This document shows, one piece after another, positions 9,311-17,776 of a DNA stretch of 64,000 nt. The DNA is from Aneurinibacillus sp. REN35 (GTDB taxonomy: Bacteria; Bacillota; Bacilli; Aneurinibacillales; Aneurinibacillaceae), in NCBI RefSeq assembly GCF_041379945.2, contig NZ_JBFTXJ020000002.1:124001-188000 (forward strand), given 5' to 3'. Below the pieces are notes generated by a model. That model saw only the letters and a list, made by a program, of their open reading frames with translations. It did not search any database and was not told the origin of the DNA. The position numbers and the translations under genes are program-made. Position 1 is the stretch's first letter; the number at the start of each line of letters is the position of its first letter.

Positions 9311-9345
9311 AAAAAAATCCTCTACTTCAGCAATTGAGGTAGAGG
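9311..9345 (-). terminator. Hairpin acting on the minus strand after carD
   Basis: CCTCTACTTCA / TTGAGGTAGAGG forms an 11-bp stem (one G-U) around a four-base loop. On the minus strand it is followed by a run of seven T (A7 at 9311-9317), so it can stop transcription coming from carD. Confidence 0.65.
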
Positions 9346-9360
9346 GGAATGCCCGTACAT

Positions 9361-9396
9361 AAAAAAATAGCCTCTCGTGTAGGCTGTTATTTTTTT
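9361..9396. terminator. Bidirectional terminator directly after carD
   Basis: Seven A, a short AGCCT/AGGCT stem with flanking pairs, and seven T. It abuts the carD stop and can work in both directions. Confidence 0.55.
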
Positions 9397-9871
9397 AAGT
9401 ATTCGGTTGATCTAATAAATCATTCGCCTGGCTTTCTGTTACGCCAGTAACCAGTACCAATTCGCTGATCAGGATTCGTTTTGCATTGTGCAGCATGCTA
9501 TTTTCGCTTGTGTTCAATGCTTTTTTTTGTTTTCTTCTTAGTAAATCTCGAACGACCTCCGCACCTTCCTGTACATCGCCGTTTTTGATTTTATCTATAT
9601 TGGCACGATACTGCTGATTCCAAGGAAGTTCTGAATCCGTTTCTCCGTGATGAAAAACAGACAGTGCCTCTTCCATTGTATGCTGGTCAACTACTGAGCG
9701 TATGCCCAGATTAGATACATTCCCAATCGGAATCATGACCTGCATATTGCCAATAGGCATCTGGATGATATAGTATTGCTGTTTCTCTCCAAGGATTTCC
9801 TTTTCTTCAATTGCTTCAATTACACCCGCACCATGCATTGGATAAACGATCTTGTCGCCAATTTGAAACAA
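9395..9871 (-). CDS. CarD-family transcriptional regulator
   Basis: 158 aa. Residues 1-60 are the CarD/CdnL/TRCF RNA-polymerase-interacting domain (GDKIVYPMHGAGVIEAIEEK), followed by a helical C-terminal half. Such proteins bind the beta subunit of RNA polymerase and stabilise open complexes. The minus-strand start is TTG with GTGGGGGTG upstream. It is monocistronic, with two hairpins downstream. A small stand-alone CarD is usual in Bacillales. Confidence 0.9.
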   Translation of the reverse strand: MFQIGDKIVYPMHGAGVIEAIEEKEILGEKQQYYIIQMPIGNMQVMIPIGNVSNLGIRSVVDQHTMEEALSVFHHGETDSELPWNQQYRANIDKIKNGDVQEGAEVVRDLLRRKQKKALNTSENSMLHNAKRILISELVLVTGVTESQANDLLDQPNT

Positions 9872-10119
9872 AAATTACACCCCCACAAAAGTCTCTTTTT
9901 TAAGGATACCATATTTCATTGAAGTTGGCAAAATTAAAAATATAACATAGAAAAATAATTAAAGTCAACAATTTTTTTGTGTTTGAAATAAACTGTACAA
10001 GTTTGTCTGTAGATGGTACATTTTTGTGAGTGCCAAACAAGCAGTCCAGAACCGTTGTATGCTGTTAGCTCTTGTTTTTCACAATATGTTGTGTTAAAGT
10101 CTTAATTAATAACTATATA

Positions 10120-10310
10120 TTGGATTTATGGTGCGGCTGATAGAGAGAAGACAGACTATCAATCGCTTAAAAGGGAAGTTCGGTGAAAAGCCGACGCGGT
10201 CCCGCCACTGTAATGGGGAGTGTGGTTCACATATGCCACTGTGCTGCGGCAAGCAGCATGGGAAGGCTGAACACACACGAAAATCCAGAGCCAGGAAACC
10301 TGCCATACAT
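10120..10310 (+). ncRNA. Cobalamin (B12) riboswitch
   Basis: It carries the class landmarks in order: TTAAAAGGGAA (about 10177-10187), GGTGAAAAGCCGACGCGGTC, the CCGCCACTGTAATGGGGAG core (about 10202-10220), GAAGGCTGAAC (about 10262) and the B12 box AGCCAGGAAACCTGCC (10289-10304). Downstream lies an intrinsic terminator (10422-10453) and then nrdA. Bound adenosylcobalamin would be expected to stop transcription of the class I reductase, which makes sense if the cell also has a B12-dependent class II enzyme. Exact ends of the element are approximate. Confidence 0.92.
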
Positions 10311-10421
10311 CACACACTGGTTGAACCACGAGGAATGGGGCGGTGTAGACAGCGAATGAAGCGCCGAGTGTGGCAGGGCATGGCGGGTGGCCTTATTTTC
10401 GCTGGATACGATACAAATGCG

Positions 10422-10453
10422 AGCATCTTTCCTATGTGGGAAGGTGCTTTTTT
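10422..10453 (+). terminator. Expression-platform terminator of the B12 riboswitch
   Basis: AGCATCTTTCC pairs with GGGAAGGTGCT (11 pairs, two of them G-U) around a short loop, followed by TTTTTT. It ends about 30 bases before the nrdA ATG, so control is most likely by transcription termination. Confidence 0.8.
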
Positions 10454-10483
10454 AGTTGGATTGATCATGGAGGAGGCAGACGG

Positions 10484-12745
10484 ATGAGTATTGTAATTAA
10501 AGCGGAAAACCGCAGAATGCAATTTGAGATTGAGAGAATAGAGCGATACATGGAGCGAATCATAGGTGACTATCCTCATCTGCGCGTGGAGGACTTGCTC
10601 TCTGGCGTGCAGGCGAAGCTGAAAAAAGACGAGATGAGGGCTGGAGACATTACTCGAGCATTGTACATGTCTGCAGTGGAGTTGATTTCTAAGGAGGAGC
10701 CGGATTGGACCTATGTTGCGGCCCGCGCCTACCTGACTAAGCTGTATAAAGAGGCAGCCCATCACCGTGGCTATAAATCGTACGCAGACCAGCCATACGG
10801 CTCCTTCTATCGCCTGCTTGCAACATTAACCGACCAGAATATTTATCGGCCGGAACTGCTTGCTTCCTATACGGCAGAGGAGATTGAGGCGTTGGGGCAA
10901 GAGATCGATCCGGAGCTTGATAAAAAGTTCACGTACATAGGATTGCTGACGCTTGCGGAGCGGTATTTGACAACGGATTTCTCAGGACGGATGTACGAGC
11001 TTCCGCAGGAGCGTTTTATGGTCATTGCAATGCAGTTGATGATTGGTGAGCCGAAGGAGAAGCGGATTGGGCTGGTGAAAGAAGCGTACTGGGCGCTTGG
11101 CAACCAGTATATGACGGTGGCCACACCAACGCTCTCAAATGCCGGAAAGGCACGCGGCGGACAATTATCAAGCTGCTTTATCGATACGGTGGATGATTCG
11201 CTGCAGGGAATATATGATTCCAATACGGATGTGGCCCGCTTATCCAAAATGGGCGGCGGAATTGGCACATACCTTGGAAAAGTACGCGCGCGCGGCTCAT
11301 CCATTCGCGGCTATGAAAACAAGTCGAGCGGAGTTATTCCGTGGATACGGCAGTTGAACAATACAGCGGTTAGCGTCGATCAGCTCGGCACACGCAAGGG
11401 AAGTGTCGCAGTATACCTGGATATTTGGCATAAAGATATTCTCGCGTTCCTGGATCTAAAGCTAAACAATGGAGACGAGCGGCTGCGGGCGCACGATATT
11501 TTCCCTGGCGTCTGCATTCCGGATATATTCATGGAGGCGGTAGAGAAACGAGAGGAATTTCATTTATTTGATCCACACGAAGTACGGCAGGTGATGGGCT
11601 ATTCGCTCGAGGATTTCTATGATGAAGAGCCTGGCTGCGGCAGCTTCCGTACAAAGTATGAGGAATGCGTTAAACATGGGTCGCTCAGTCGGATTACGGT
11701 GCCTGCAATCGACATTATGAAGCGGATCATGATCTCGCAGTTGGAGACGGGCACACCGTTTATGTTCTATCGTGACACGGTGAATCGCGCGAATCCGAAC
11801 AAGCACCAAGGCATGATCTATTCGAGCAATTTGTGTACAGAAATTCTGCAGAATATGTCGGCGACCACCGTGCGGGAAGAATGTATGGAGGACGGGGAGA
11901 TTGTCATTCGGAAAACGCCGGGTGATTTTGTGGTCTGCAATCTTTCAAGCATTAACCTGGGGCGGGCGATTCCAGACGATGTACTAGAGCGCCTTATCCC
12001 GATTCAGGTGCGCATGCTCGATAACGTAATTGATATCAACCGCATTGACGTGCTGCAGGCGCAGGCTACGAACAAGCGCTACCGTGCGATTGGCCTGGGT
12101 ACGTTTGGCCTGCATCATCTGCTTGCGCTTGAAGGAATCAAGTGGGAGAGCGAAGAGGCAGTGCAGTATAATGACCGTCTGTATGAGCGAATTAATTTCT
12201 TAACCATTCGCGCCTCCCTTGAACTGGCTAAAGAGAAGGGTGCGTATTCATTGTTTGCGGACAGCGAATGGGAGAGCGGAGATTTCTTTGCGCGCAGGGA
12301 GTATTGTACGGAGGAGTGGAGGCAGCTTGCGGCTGAAGTGAAGCAGCACGGCCTGCGCAACGGATACTTATTTGCGGTAGCGCCTACGGGGTCTACCTCC
12401 ATCATTGCAGGTTCCACCGCCTCCATTGATCCAGTGTATGACCTTATTTCTTATGAGGAGAAGACAACATACAAAATTGCAAATCCTGCACCGGATTTGT
12501 CACCGCAGACGATCTGGCATTATAAGAGCGCGTTCCATATTGACCCGCATTTCTCCATTCGCCAGGCCGCTGTGCGTCAGCGCCACATTGATCAGGGACA
12601 GAGCTTTAATTTCTATGTGCGCCCGGATATTCATGCCCGCGATTTTCTCGCGCTGCATCTTGAAGCATGGCGGCATGGATTGAAGACCACGTATTATGTG
12701 CGCAGTCGTGCTGTCGAGCTTGATGAATGTGAAGCGTGCATGTAG
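10484..12745 (+). CDS. nrdA: Class I ribonucleoside-diphosphate reductase, alpha subunit
   Basis: 753 aa. Redox and radical cysteines are in place: SSCFIDTVDDS, NLCTEIL, VVCNLSSINLG, and the C-terminal CEACM pair that receives electrons from thioredoxin or glutaredoxin. The N-terminal about 90 residues resemble a degenerate ATP-cone. It reduces NDPs to dNDPs with NrdB. The ATG at 10484 follows GGAGGAGGCAGACGG; a longer frame from 10370 overlaps the riboswitch terminator and is rejected. nrdB follows after 30 bases. Confidence 0.95.
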   Translation: MSIVIKAENRRMQFEIERIERYMERIIGDYPHLRVEDLLSGVQAKLKKDEMRAGDITRALYMSAVELISKEEPDWTYVAARAYLTKLYKEAAHHRGYKSYADQPYGSFYRLLATLTDQNIYRPELLASYTAEEIEALGQEIDPELDKKFTYIGLLTLAERYLTTDFSGRMYELPQERFMVIAMQLMIGEPKEKRIGLVKEAYWALGNQYMTVATPTLSNAGKARGGQLSSCFIDTVDDSLQGIYDSNTDVARLSKMGGGIGTYLGKVRARGSSIRGYENKSSGVIPWIRQLNNTAVSVDQLGTRKGSVAVYLDIWHKDILAFLDLKLNNGDERLRAHDIFPGVCIPDIFMEAVEKREEFHLFDPHEVRQVMGYSLEDFYDEEPGCGSFRTKYEECVKHGSLSRITVPAIDIMKRIMISQLETGTPFMFYRDTVNRANPNKHQGMIYSSNLCTEILQNMSATTVREECMEDGEIVIRKTPGDFVVCNLSSINLGRAIPDDVLERLIPIQVRMLDNVIDINRIDVLQAQATNKRYRAIGLGTFGLHHLLALEGIKWESEEAVQYNDRLYERINFLTIRASLELAKEKGAYSLFADSEWESGDFFARREYCTEEWRQLAAEVKQHGLRNGYLFAVAPTGSTSIIAGSTASIDPVYDLISYEEKTTYKIANPAPDLSPQTIWHYKSAFHIDPHFSIRQAAVRQRHIDQGQSFNFYVRPDIHARDFLALHLEAWRHGLKTTYYVRSRAVELDECEACM

Positions 12746-12775
12746 TTGTTGATAGTAGGAGAAGGGAGAAAATCA

Positions 12776-13807
12776 ATGTTAAAAATACAGGAAGTATTCA
12801 ATACCGAAGCGCCAAACCGCGCGACAAAAATCATTAACGGGGAATGCTCCGCCGTCTTGAACTGGGATGATATCCGTCATCCTGAGATGTATAAGCTGTA
12901 TAAAGTACTGGTAGCCAATCACTGGATTCCATCCGAGATCCCCATGAACAAGGATAAGCAGCAATTTCAGCAATTAACGGCAGCCGAGCAGGAAGCATAT
13001 AAGAAGATCATTGGGCTTTTGGCAGTGCTTGATAGCATGCAGACGAATTTTATAACAGATGTGGGGCAGTATGTCACGGATTCCTCTCTGGTAGCCATTG
13101 CTGCGATCATTAATCAACAGGAAGTCATTCATAATCAGTCGTATTCGTATGTATTATCAAGCATTGCTGATTATGGAACGCAAAAAGAAGTGTTTGAATA
13201 CTGGAAGCACGATGAACTGCTGCGTCGGCGCAATGTCTTCATTGCAGGTGCATACCAGCGCTTCCGTGAAGAGAAGAGCCCGCAGACTTTCTTTGAGGCG
13301 ATTGTAGCAGATATGATTCTAGAAGGGATTTTCTTCTATAGTGGTTTTGCCTTCTTCTATAACTTGGCCCGCAATCAGAAAATGCTGGGAACAAGTCAGA
13401 TGATCAGCTATATTCAGCGGGATGAAGCACAGCATGCGTATTTCTTCGGGGAGGTGTGCAAGCTGTTATTGGCAGACTTTCCTGAACTCGATACAGAGGC
13501 GAATCGACAGTACGTATATGAAACGATTGATCAAGCGGTAGCGCTTGAGATCGAGTGGGCGAATTATGTGTTAGAAGGCATCGAAGGAATTGATGTAATC
13601 GAATTTAGCGACTACATCAAATTCATTGCTAACAAGCGCTTGCAGATGATGGGTTTTGCCAAAGCTTATACCGGTGTAGACAACTGCATGCCATGGATAC
13701 GCCCATTCTCTGATGAAGCGCTGAATCAGACGAAGACAGATTTCTTTGAAGGAAAATCCCGCACGTACGCCAAGGTAACGACAGCGAACGGGTTTGACGA
13801 TCTATAG
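12776..13807 (+). CDS. nrdB: Class I ribonucleoside-diphosphate reductase, beta subunit
   Basis: 343 aa. The di-metal ligands and radical tyrosine are conserved: D in VLDSMQTNF, the E-x2-H-x3-Y block EVIHNQSY, E in MILEGIFF, and E/H in QRDEAQHAYFF. The tyrosine is present, so this is a normal tyrosyl-radical class I beta chain. No nrdI flavodoxin gene is adjacent, which fits Ia better than Ib, but the subclass needs a tree. The ATG at 12776 is preceded by AGGAGAAGGGAG. A strong hairpin follows the gene. Confidence 0.95.
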   Translation: MLKIQEVFNTEAPNRATKIINGECSAVLNWDDIRHPEMYKLYKVLVANHWIPSEIPMNKDKQQFQQLTAAEQEAYKKIIGLLAVLDSMQTNFITDVGQYVTDSSLVAIAAIINQQEVIHNQSYSYVLSSIADYGTQKEVFEYWKHDELLRRRNVFIAGAYQRFREEKSPQTFFEAIVADMILEGIFFYSGFAFFYNLARNQKMLGTSQMISYIQRDEAQHAYFFGEVCKLLLADFPELDTEANRQYVYETIDQAVALEIEWANYVLEGIEGIDVIEFSDYIKFIANKRLQMMGFAKAYTGVDNCMPWIRPFSDEALNQTKTDFFEGKSRTYAKVTTANGFDDL

Positions 13808-13819
13808 CGGTAGGAAAAA

Positions 13820-13849
13820 AGCGCCGGCCATGCACAGCCGGTGCTTTTC
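13820..13849 (+). terminator. Terminator of the nrdA-nrdB operon
   Basis: AGCGCCGGC / GCCGGTGCT stem with an eight-base loop, A-run upstream and TTTT downstream. Confidence 0.85.
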
Positions 13850-13963
13850 TATGGCGGTAAACGCTCTCTGCACAGCCCAAACTGGATTTTAGACAGAAAA
13901 AGTACTATGCTTAAATTGTTAATAAAGAACGACAATATTTATAGATGGAAGAGGACGGGATGC

Positions 13964-14209
13964 ATGAATACGAACGGAAAGATGGTTACGATAATTGAAG
14001 GCCTGCTTATTGCGGCTATTGTGGTATATGTGATCTCTTATAGCAGCGGCAGCTTATATCTAGCCGTATATACCGCAATGGCTGTGTTCATTATTGGGAT
14101 AGCAGGAATTGTAATTACACTAATGAAGCAGAAATATATGTTGGCAATCCGTAATTTTGGTGCCATCGTCGCTTTGTTTGTTCACATTATGTTTTTTTGG
14201 AAGATATAG
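13964..14209 (+). CDS. Small membrane protein of unknown function
   Basis: 81 aa with three predicted membrane segments (roughly residues 9-27, 29-49 and 62-80) and a short charged N-terminus. The ATG at 13964 has GAGGACGGGA upstream. It sits alone between two good terminators. I do not recognise a family. Confidence 0.6.
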   Translation: MNTNGKMVTIIEGLLIAAIVVYVISYSSGSLYLAVYTAMAVFIIGIAGIVITLMKQKYMLAIRNFGAIVALFVHIMFFWKI

Positions 14210-14220
14210 TGTATACGAAG

Positions 14221-14252
14221 ACCGGATGCTGTGCAGGCATCCGGTTTTTTTG
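14221..14252 (+). terminator. Terminator after the small membrane protein
   Basis: ACCGGATGC / GCATCCGGT perfect 9-bp stem with a seven-base loop, followed by a long T-run. Confidence 0.9.
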
Positions 14253-14330
14253 TGTACACTCACTCTTTACCGATTAGTAGCATACATACAGTAGGGTGGG
14301 CTAATTTTTATGAAGAGAGGGGATCGTAGG

Positions 14331-14783
14331 ATGCAGTTTTATTATGGGGAGAAAATGCCGTTACGGATTTTGGATGAAGGGGAATTCTGGAAAAGGCAAG
14401 AGGCAGAGCATACGGAAGTTATCCGCGCGCTGGTTCCTACGCTTGAAGAACCCTTTGTGCAGGCGCTTGCCGCATGGGAACAGGCATTATCGCAGACAGA
14501 AGCGACGTTTGTCCGGTATATTGAGCAGGTTGTACGACTCGAGCATAAGGTCAGTCCGGAATTATATCAGGAGATCCTGCAACTGGTTCGCTTTGCGCTA
14601 GAGCAAAGTCGGCAGTTTGTTCTACTGTTAAATCAACTGGGGGAAGAGAGCCAGGCCCTAAAGAGCAATCCTACTGCGATTACTGTGCTTAACCATATTC
14701 GGCGTGAATCTGAATACTTTATCGGAATTGCAGAAGCACTGCTTGCCTCTGCCGTAAGAGTAGAACCATCTGCCACTGAGTAA
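14331..14783 (+). CDS. DUF2935-type helical protein (single repeat)
   Basis: 150 aa, almost entirely helical, with the acidic/His residues of DUF2935 (EGEFWKRQEAEHTEVIR, RRESEYFIG). From memory, family members in Bacillales are often about 260-280 aa with two such bundles; this one has a single bundle. The four-helix bundle with E-x3-H is ferritin-like and could bind metal. The ATG at 14331 follows AGAGAGGGGATCGTAGG. Function unknown. Confidence 0.7.
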   Translation: MQFYYGEKMPLRILDEGEFWKRQEAEHTEVIRALVPTLEEPFVQALAAWEQALSQTEATFVRYIEQVVRLEHKVSPELYQEILQLVRFALEQSRQFVLLLNQLGEESQALKSNPTAITVLNHIRRESEYFIGIAEALLASAVRVEPSATE

Positions 14784-14803
14784 AAAGTTCAAACCATCAA
14801 TAA

Positions 14804-14850
14804 AAAACTCTTCATTCGCTCAGTTATTATACTGTAGGGTGAAGAGTTTT
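14804..14850. terminator. Bidirectional terminator between the DUF2935 gene and the flavodoxin gene
   Basis: AAAACTCTTCA / TGAAGAGTTTT perfect 11-bp stem with a long loop; A-run on one side and T-run on the other. Confidence 0.7.
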
Positions 14851-14854
14851 ATAG

Positions 14855-14908
14855 TTGACAATGATTCTCATTTTCTTTATCATAATATATGATAATGATT
14901 ATCATTAT
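14855..14908 (+). promoter_or_regulatory. Fur-controlled sigma-A promoter of the flavodoxin gene
   Basis: TTGACA (14855-14860), a 17-base spacer and TATCAT (14878-14883) form a near-consensus promoter. An 8-1-8 palindrome, ATAATGAT-T-ATCATTAT (14892-14908), matches the Fur box and covers the start-site region. A second, weaker Fur-like match (TGACAATGATTCTCATTTT, 14856-14874) overlaps the -35 and spacer. Iron-loaded Fur should repress, giving flavodoxin on iron starvation. Confidence 0.82.
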
Positions 14909-14971
14909 TGATTTTATTATATGTAACTACGCAAAGTACAAATACATACTAAAAAAGCGGGAGGAAGTCTT

Positions 14972-15427
14972 ATGGCAAAAGTGTTGCTGATCTATGCAAG
15001 CATGTCGGGAAATACAGAAACCATCGCAAATCTGGTAGAGGAAGGGATGCAGCTCTCGGGTATGGATGTTGTCAAGAAGGAAGTATTCGATGCCCGGACT
15101 GATGAAATAGCTAACTACGATGGTGTTGTATTAGGGGCGTATACATGGGGAGATGGAGAACTTCCAGATGAGTTCCTTGATTTTTATGACGATCTGTCAG
15201 AGCTTGATCTGACGGGGAAGACGCTGGCCGTATTCGGTTCCGGTGATACGTCCTATCCGATTTTTTGTGGTGCGGTAGATGTGCTTGAGGCACTTATTGC
15301 GGGCCAGGGAGGCACTTTGGCAGCGGAAGGATTAAAGATTGAATTCGATCCGAGCGGTGAAGATATTGAGCGGTGCAAATCGTTCGGACGCCAGATCGCT
15401 GAAGCCATCGGAGTGAAGCAAGCGTAA
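14972..15427 (+). CDS. Short-chain flavodoxin
   Basis: 151 aa. The N-terminal FMN phosphate loop SMSGNTETIA (about residues 10-19) and the FMN ring loops GAYTWGDGELPDEF and GSGDTSYPIFCGA are clear. It carries low-potential electrons and replaces ferredoxin under iron limitation, like Bacillus YkuN/YkuP, which agrees with the Fur boxes upstream. The start has GCGGGAGGAAGTCTT in front. A truncated gene follows 18 bases later. Confidence 0.95.
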   Translation: MAKVLLIYASMSGNTETIANLVEEGMQLSGMDVVKKEVFDARTDEIANYDGVVLGAYTWGDGELPDEFLDFYDDLSELDLTGKTLAVFGSGDTSYPIFCGAVDVLEALIAGQGGTLAAEGLKIEFDPSGEDIERCKSFGRQIAEAIGVKQA

Positions 15428-15445
15428 AGTATGGAGGAGTGCCTG

Positions 15446-15742
15446 ATGACCGAAAAACAGCCTTATAACTCTGTTACAACCTTAGCAGGTGACCATATTG
15501 AGGAATTCAGTAGATGTCCTCGACGATTTTATCTTGCGCGGACACAAAAGCGGCCTAGATTTTCTCTAACATGGAAACAAGCAGTTCAACGGATGGTGCG
15601 TCAGGTGATCCGCCATTACTTCCAGTTTCCGGTGCAGGCGCGTTGTGTAGCGAGTATACTTACGTTAATTGATACATACTGGGTCAAGCGTCCGTATCAT
15701 ACTTCGGTCTGTTACGGGCGTTTTTGCGTCCAATTTCTATAG
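15446..15742 (+). pseudogene. N-terminal remnant of a PD-(D/E)XK-nuclease-like protein
   Basis: 98 aa. The segment HIEEFSRCPRRFYLARTQ resembles the start of RecB/Cas4-type PD-(D/E)XK nuclease domains, where a cysteine helps bind the iron-sulfur cluster. The catalytic D, E and K motifs and the remaining three cysteines are absent, because the frame ends at 15742 soon after DTYWVKRPYH. It has a sound ribosome binding site (TGGAGGAGTGCCTG). It is probably a truncated gene, but a short real protein is not excluded. Confidence 0.5.
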
Positions 15743-15880
15743 ATCGTGCGAAAGAAAATGAACGTATTTTGAACAAAACACTATTTCTCACATGTTTATC
15801 TTGTTTTGGTTTATAGTATAGGAGAGTGAAGTGCAAAATAGTAATATATTGAATATGGATGATTTTTGGAGGTGCAGACA

Positions 15881-16171
15881 TTGTTACGAACGCCCATTGG
15901 ACGTTTACGTGTGATCGGATTGGTTGAAGGTATTTCCTTTCTTCTCCTTCTTGGCATTGCTATGCCGTTGAAGTATTTTGCTGACATTCCTATATTTGTG
16001 ACTATCGTGGGTGCCTTGCACGGTATTTTATTTGTGCTCTATATTGCTTCTGTTGCTGAAGTATGGTCGAAGCTGCGCTGGTCAATTGGACGGGTTATAG
16101 GTGCTCTTGTCGCATCCATTATCCCCTTTGGTACGTTCGTGCTTGACGCACGCCTGCGCCAAGAAGAATAA
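15881..16171 (+). CDS. DUF3817-family small membrane protein
   Basis: 96 aa, three membrane segments, with GLVEGISFLLLLGIAMPLKY and ALHGILFVLYI typical of DUF3817 (Bacillus YdzA-like). The ribosome binding site TTTTGGAGGTGCAGACA points to TTG at 15881; an upstream TTG at 15866 is too close to that site. Function unknown. Confidence 0.8.
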   Translation: MLRTPIGRLRVIGLVEGISFLLLLGIAMPLKYFADIPIFVTIVGALHGILFVLYIASVAEVWSKLRWSIGRVIGALVASIIPFGTFVLDARLRQEE

Positions 16172-16187
16172 AGACATTAGAAAATGC

Positions 16188-16220
16188 AAGGGATAAGGCG
16201 TAAAGCCTTATCCCTTTTCT
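16188..16220. terminator. Bidirectional terminator between convergent genes
   Basis: AAGGGATAAGGC / GCCTTATCCCTT is a perfect 12-bp stem with a five-base loop, A-rich upstream and TTTT downstream. Confidence 0.88.
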
Positions 16221-16393
16221 GCGTGAACAGACAAAATGCGATAACAGGCAATAACAATCGTGTCATCGTCGCATTGCAAAGTGAGCGCCATTCGATCATT
16301 CGAGGATAGGACATAGCCAGTGCTAGATCTCTCTCCTGAGGGAGAGGCATATATAACGGTGACGGTTTTACCGACGTAATCATCAAGATTCAT
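16208..16393 (-). CDS. 61-aa beta-rich protein coupled to the gamma-synthase gene
   Basis: The ATG overlaps the stop of the preceding gene on the minus strand (ATGA), so translation is likely coupled; its stop lies just inside the shared terminator. The sequence (LDDYVGKTVTVIYASPSGE ... GYVLSSNDRMALTLQCDDD) has the alternating pattern of a small barrel, Sm-like or similar. I do not recognise the family. The coupling is what makes it likely to be real. Confidence 0.55.
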   Translation of the reverse strand: MNLDDYVGKTVTVIYASPSGERSSTGYVLSSNDRMALTLQCDDDTIVIACYRILSVHAEKG

Positions 16394-17571
16394 AATAGGA
16401 AATGCAGTCCTTTCTCTAGATCTTCTATGATATCCTCCGCTTCCTCAATTCCAACAGATAGGCGAAGCAGCCCCATAGAAATGCCCAGTGCCTGCTGCCG
16501 CTCTTTTGACAGCGAACGGTGTGAAGTCTTAAGCGGGTGAGACAATGTGGTTGCTACACCGGCAAGCGAGGGAGCGATTGTGATGAACTGCAGCGCATGA
16601 AAAAACGCATCCAATTTTTTGATGTCATCCGTAACGCGAAAGCTCATCATAGCTCCGCTTCCATGCAGACCGATCCTACGGGCGACCGCCGCCGTTTCGT
16701 GCGTGAGAAGAGAAGGGTGGTAGACGGTTTGAATGGCTGGATGAGAATCCAGATAGGCGGCTACCTTTTCCGCGTTGGCTAAATGCTGCCGCATACGAAG
16801 GGCAAAAGTTTTCATTCCTCGCTGAGCCAACCACGCTTCAAACGGTCCCAGACTGCATCCGGTGAGTACCATGCGCTGCCGTGTAACCTCAATGATATCG
16901 CTTGGGCCTACGACAACACCGGCAGTTACGTCATTATGCCCGTTTAAATATTTGGTGGCGCTGTGGACGACAAGATCCGCTCCCATTGGTAGCGGTTGTA
17001 CGACATAAGGAGAAGTAAATGTATTGTCTACAACCAGCTTCGCGCCATGTCGGTGTGCGATGTCTGCGACCATGGGTATATCGATGACACTGATGAGGGG
17101 ATTGGTGATGACTTCTGTCAGAAGTAGACGGGTCGCACTCGTCATTGCCTGTTCAATGGATGCCGCAGAATGAAACGAAGCAAAAGTTATGCTAGTCCCA
17201 AGGCGGGTTAGTTCCGTTTCGAGAAGCGAGGCGGTTGCACCATAGATCTCATCTGAGCAGAGGATATGATCTCCGGCCTTGACGAAAGTTAAGATAGCGC
17301 AAAGGATGGCAGCCATGCCGGAAGATGTGGCAACACCGGCTTCTGCACCTTCGAGCACAGCAGCTGCTTGTTCGAAGGCGGCTGTATTCGGATTGCCATT
17401 TCGCGAGTATAGATAACTATCATTCTGCCCCTCAAAATAGCTCTCTAAGTGGGTGAGATCACGAAATGTAAAAACAGAAGTCTGATAAATGGGCATCGAT
17501 TCAGAATCGTTCGACACCGGAAGACGTGCGCTTGCATGAACCGCATGTGTGGTCATATGCTTCGATTTCAA
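16390..17571 (-). CDS. Cys/Met-metabolism PLP enzyme (cystathionine gamma-synthase / gamma-lyase family)
   Basis: 393 aa. It carries YSRNGNPNTAAFE, the SSGMAAIL loop, the DNTFTSPYVVQPLPMGADLVVHSATKYLNGHND block with the PLP lysine, and GCSLGPFEAWLAQRGMKT. These show a trans-sulfuration enzyme that makes or splits cystathionine or homocysteine; members also include methionine gamma-lyase, so the reaction is not fixed. The TTG start at 17571 has GAAAGGAGTC eight bases upstream; the frame extends further but lacks a signal. Confidence 0.85.
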   Translation of the reverse strand: MKSKHMTTHAVHASARLPVSNDSESMPIYQTSVFTFRDLTHLESYFEGQNDSYLYSRNGNPNTAAFEQAAAVLEGAEAGVATSSGMAAILCAILTFVKAGDHILCSDEIYGATASLLETELTRLGTSITFASFHSAASIEQAMTSATRLLLTEVITNPLISVIDIPMVADIAHRHGAKLVVDNTFTSPYVVQPLPMGADLVVHSATKYLNGHNDVTAGVVVGPSDIIEVTRQRMVLTGCSLGPFEAWLAQRGMKTFALRMRQHLANAEKVAAYLDSHPAIQTVYHPSLLTHETAAVARRIGLHGSGAMMSFRVTDDIKKLDAFFHALQFITIAPSLAGVATTLSHPLKTSHRSLSKERQQALGISMGLLRLSVGIEEAEDIIEDLEKGLHFLL

Positions 17572-17704
17572 GACGAAGACTCCTTTCGGCAATAAAATAA
17601 ATACGATCAAGCAGGTTATGTAATGATATAGAGTAACCTTAACAAAAAAAACATACAGGTTGTACATGGAAATTGAAAGGGATGTATACGTGCGCTGTGG
17701 ATAT

Positions 17705-17756
17705 AATCAAAAGCCAGCCCACGGCTCTTGATGAAAAAGAGTCGGGGCTGGCTTCT
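17705..17756 (-). terminator. Hairpin downstream of the DedA gene
   Basis: AAGCCAGCCC and GGGCTGGCTT (17711-17754) pair, with an inner GGCTCTT/AAGAGTC stem. On the minus strand the outer arm is followed by TTGATTAT. It lies between convergently and tandemly placed genes. Confidence 0.5.
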
Positions 17757-17776
17757 GAGGGTTGAGAAGAGCTGTG

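Noticed and set aside
10128-10487. Short open frame over the B12 riboswitch
   Set aside because: The sequence is explained by the riboswitch and terminator; the peptide has no recognisable pattern.
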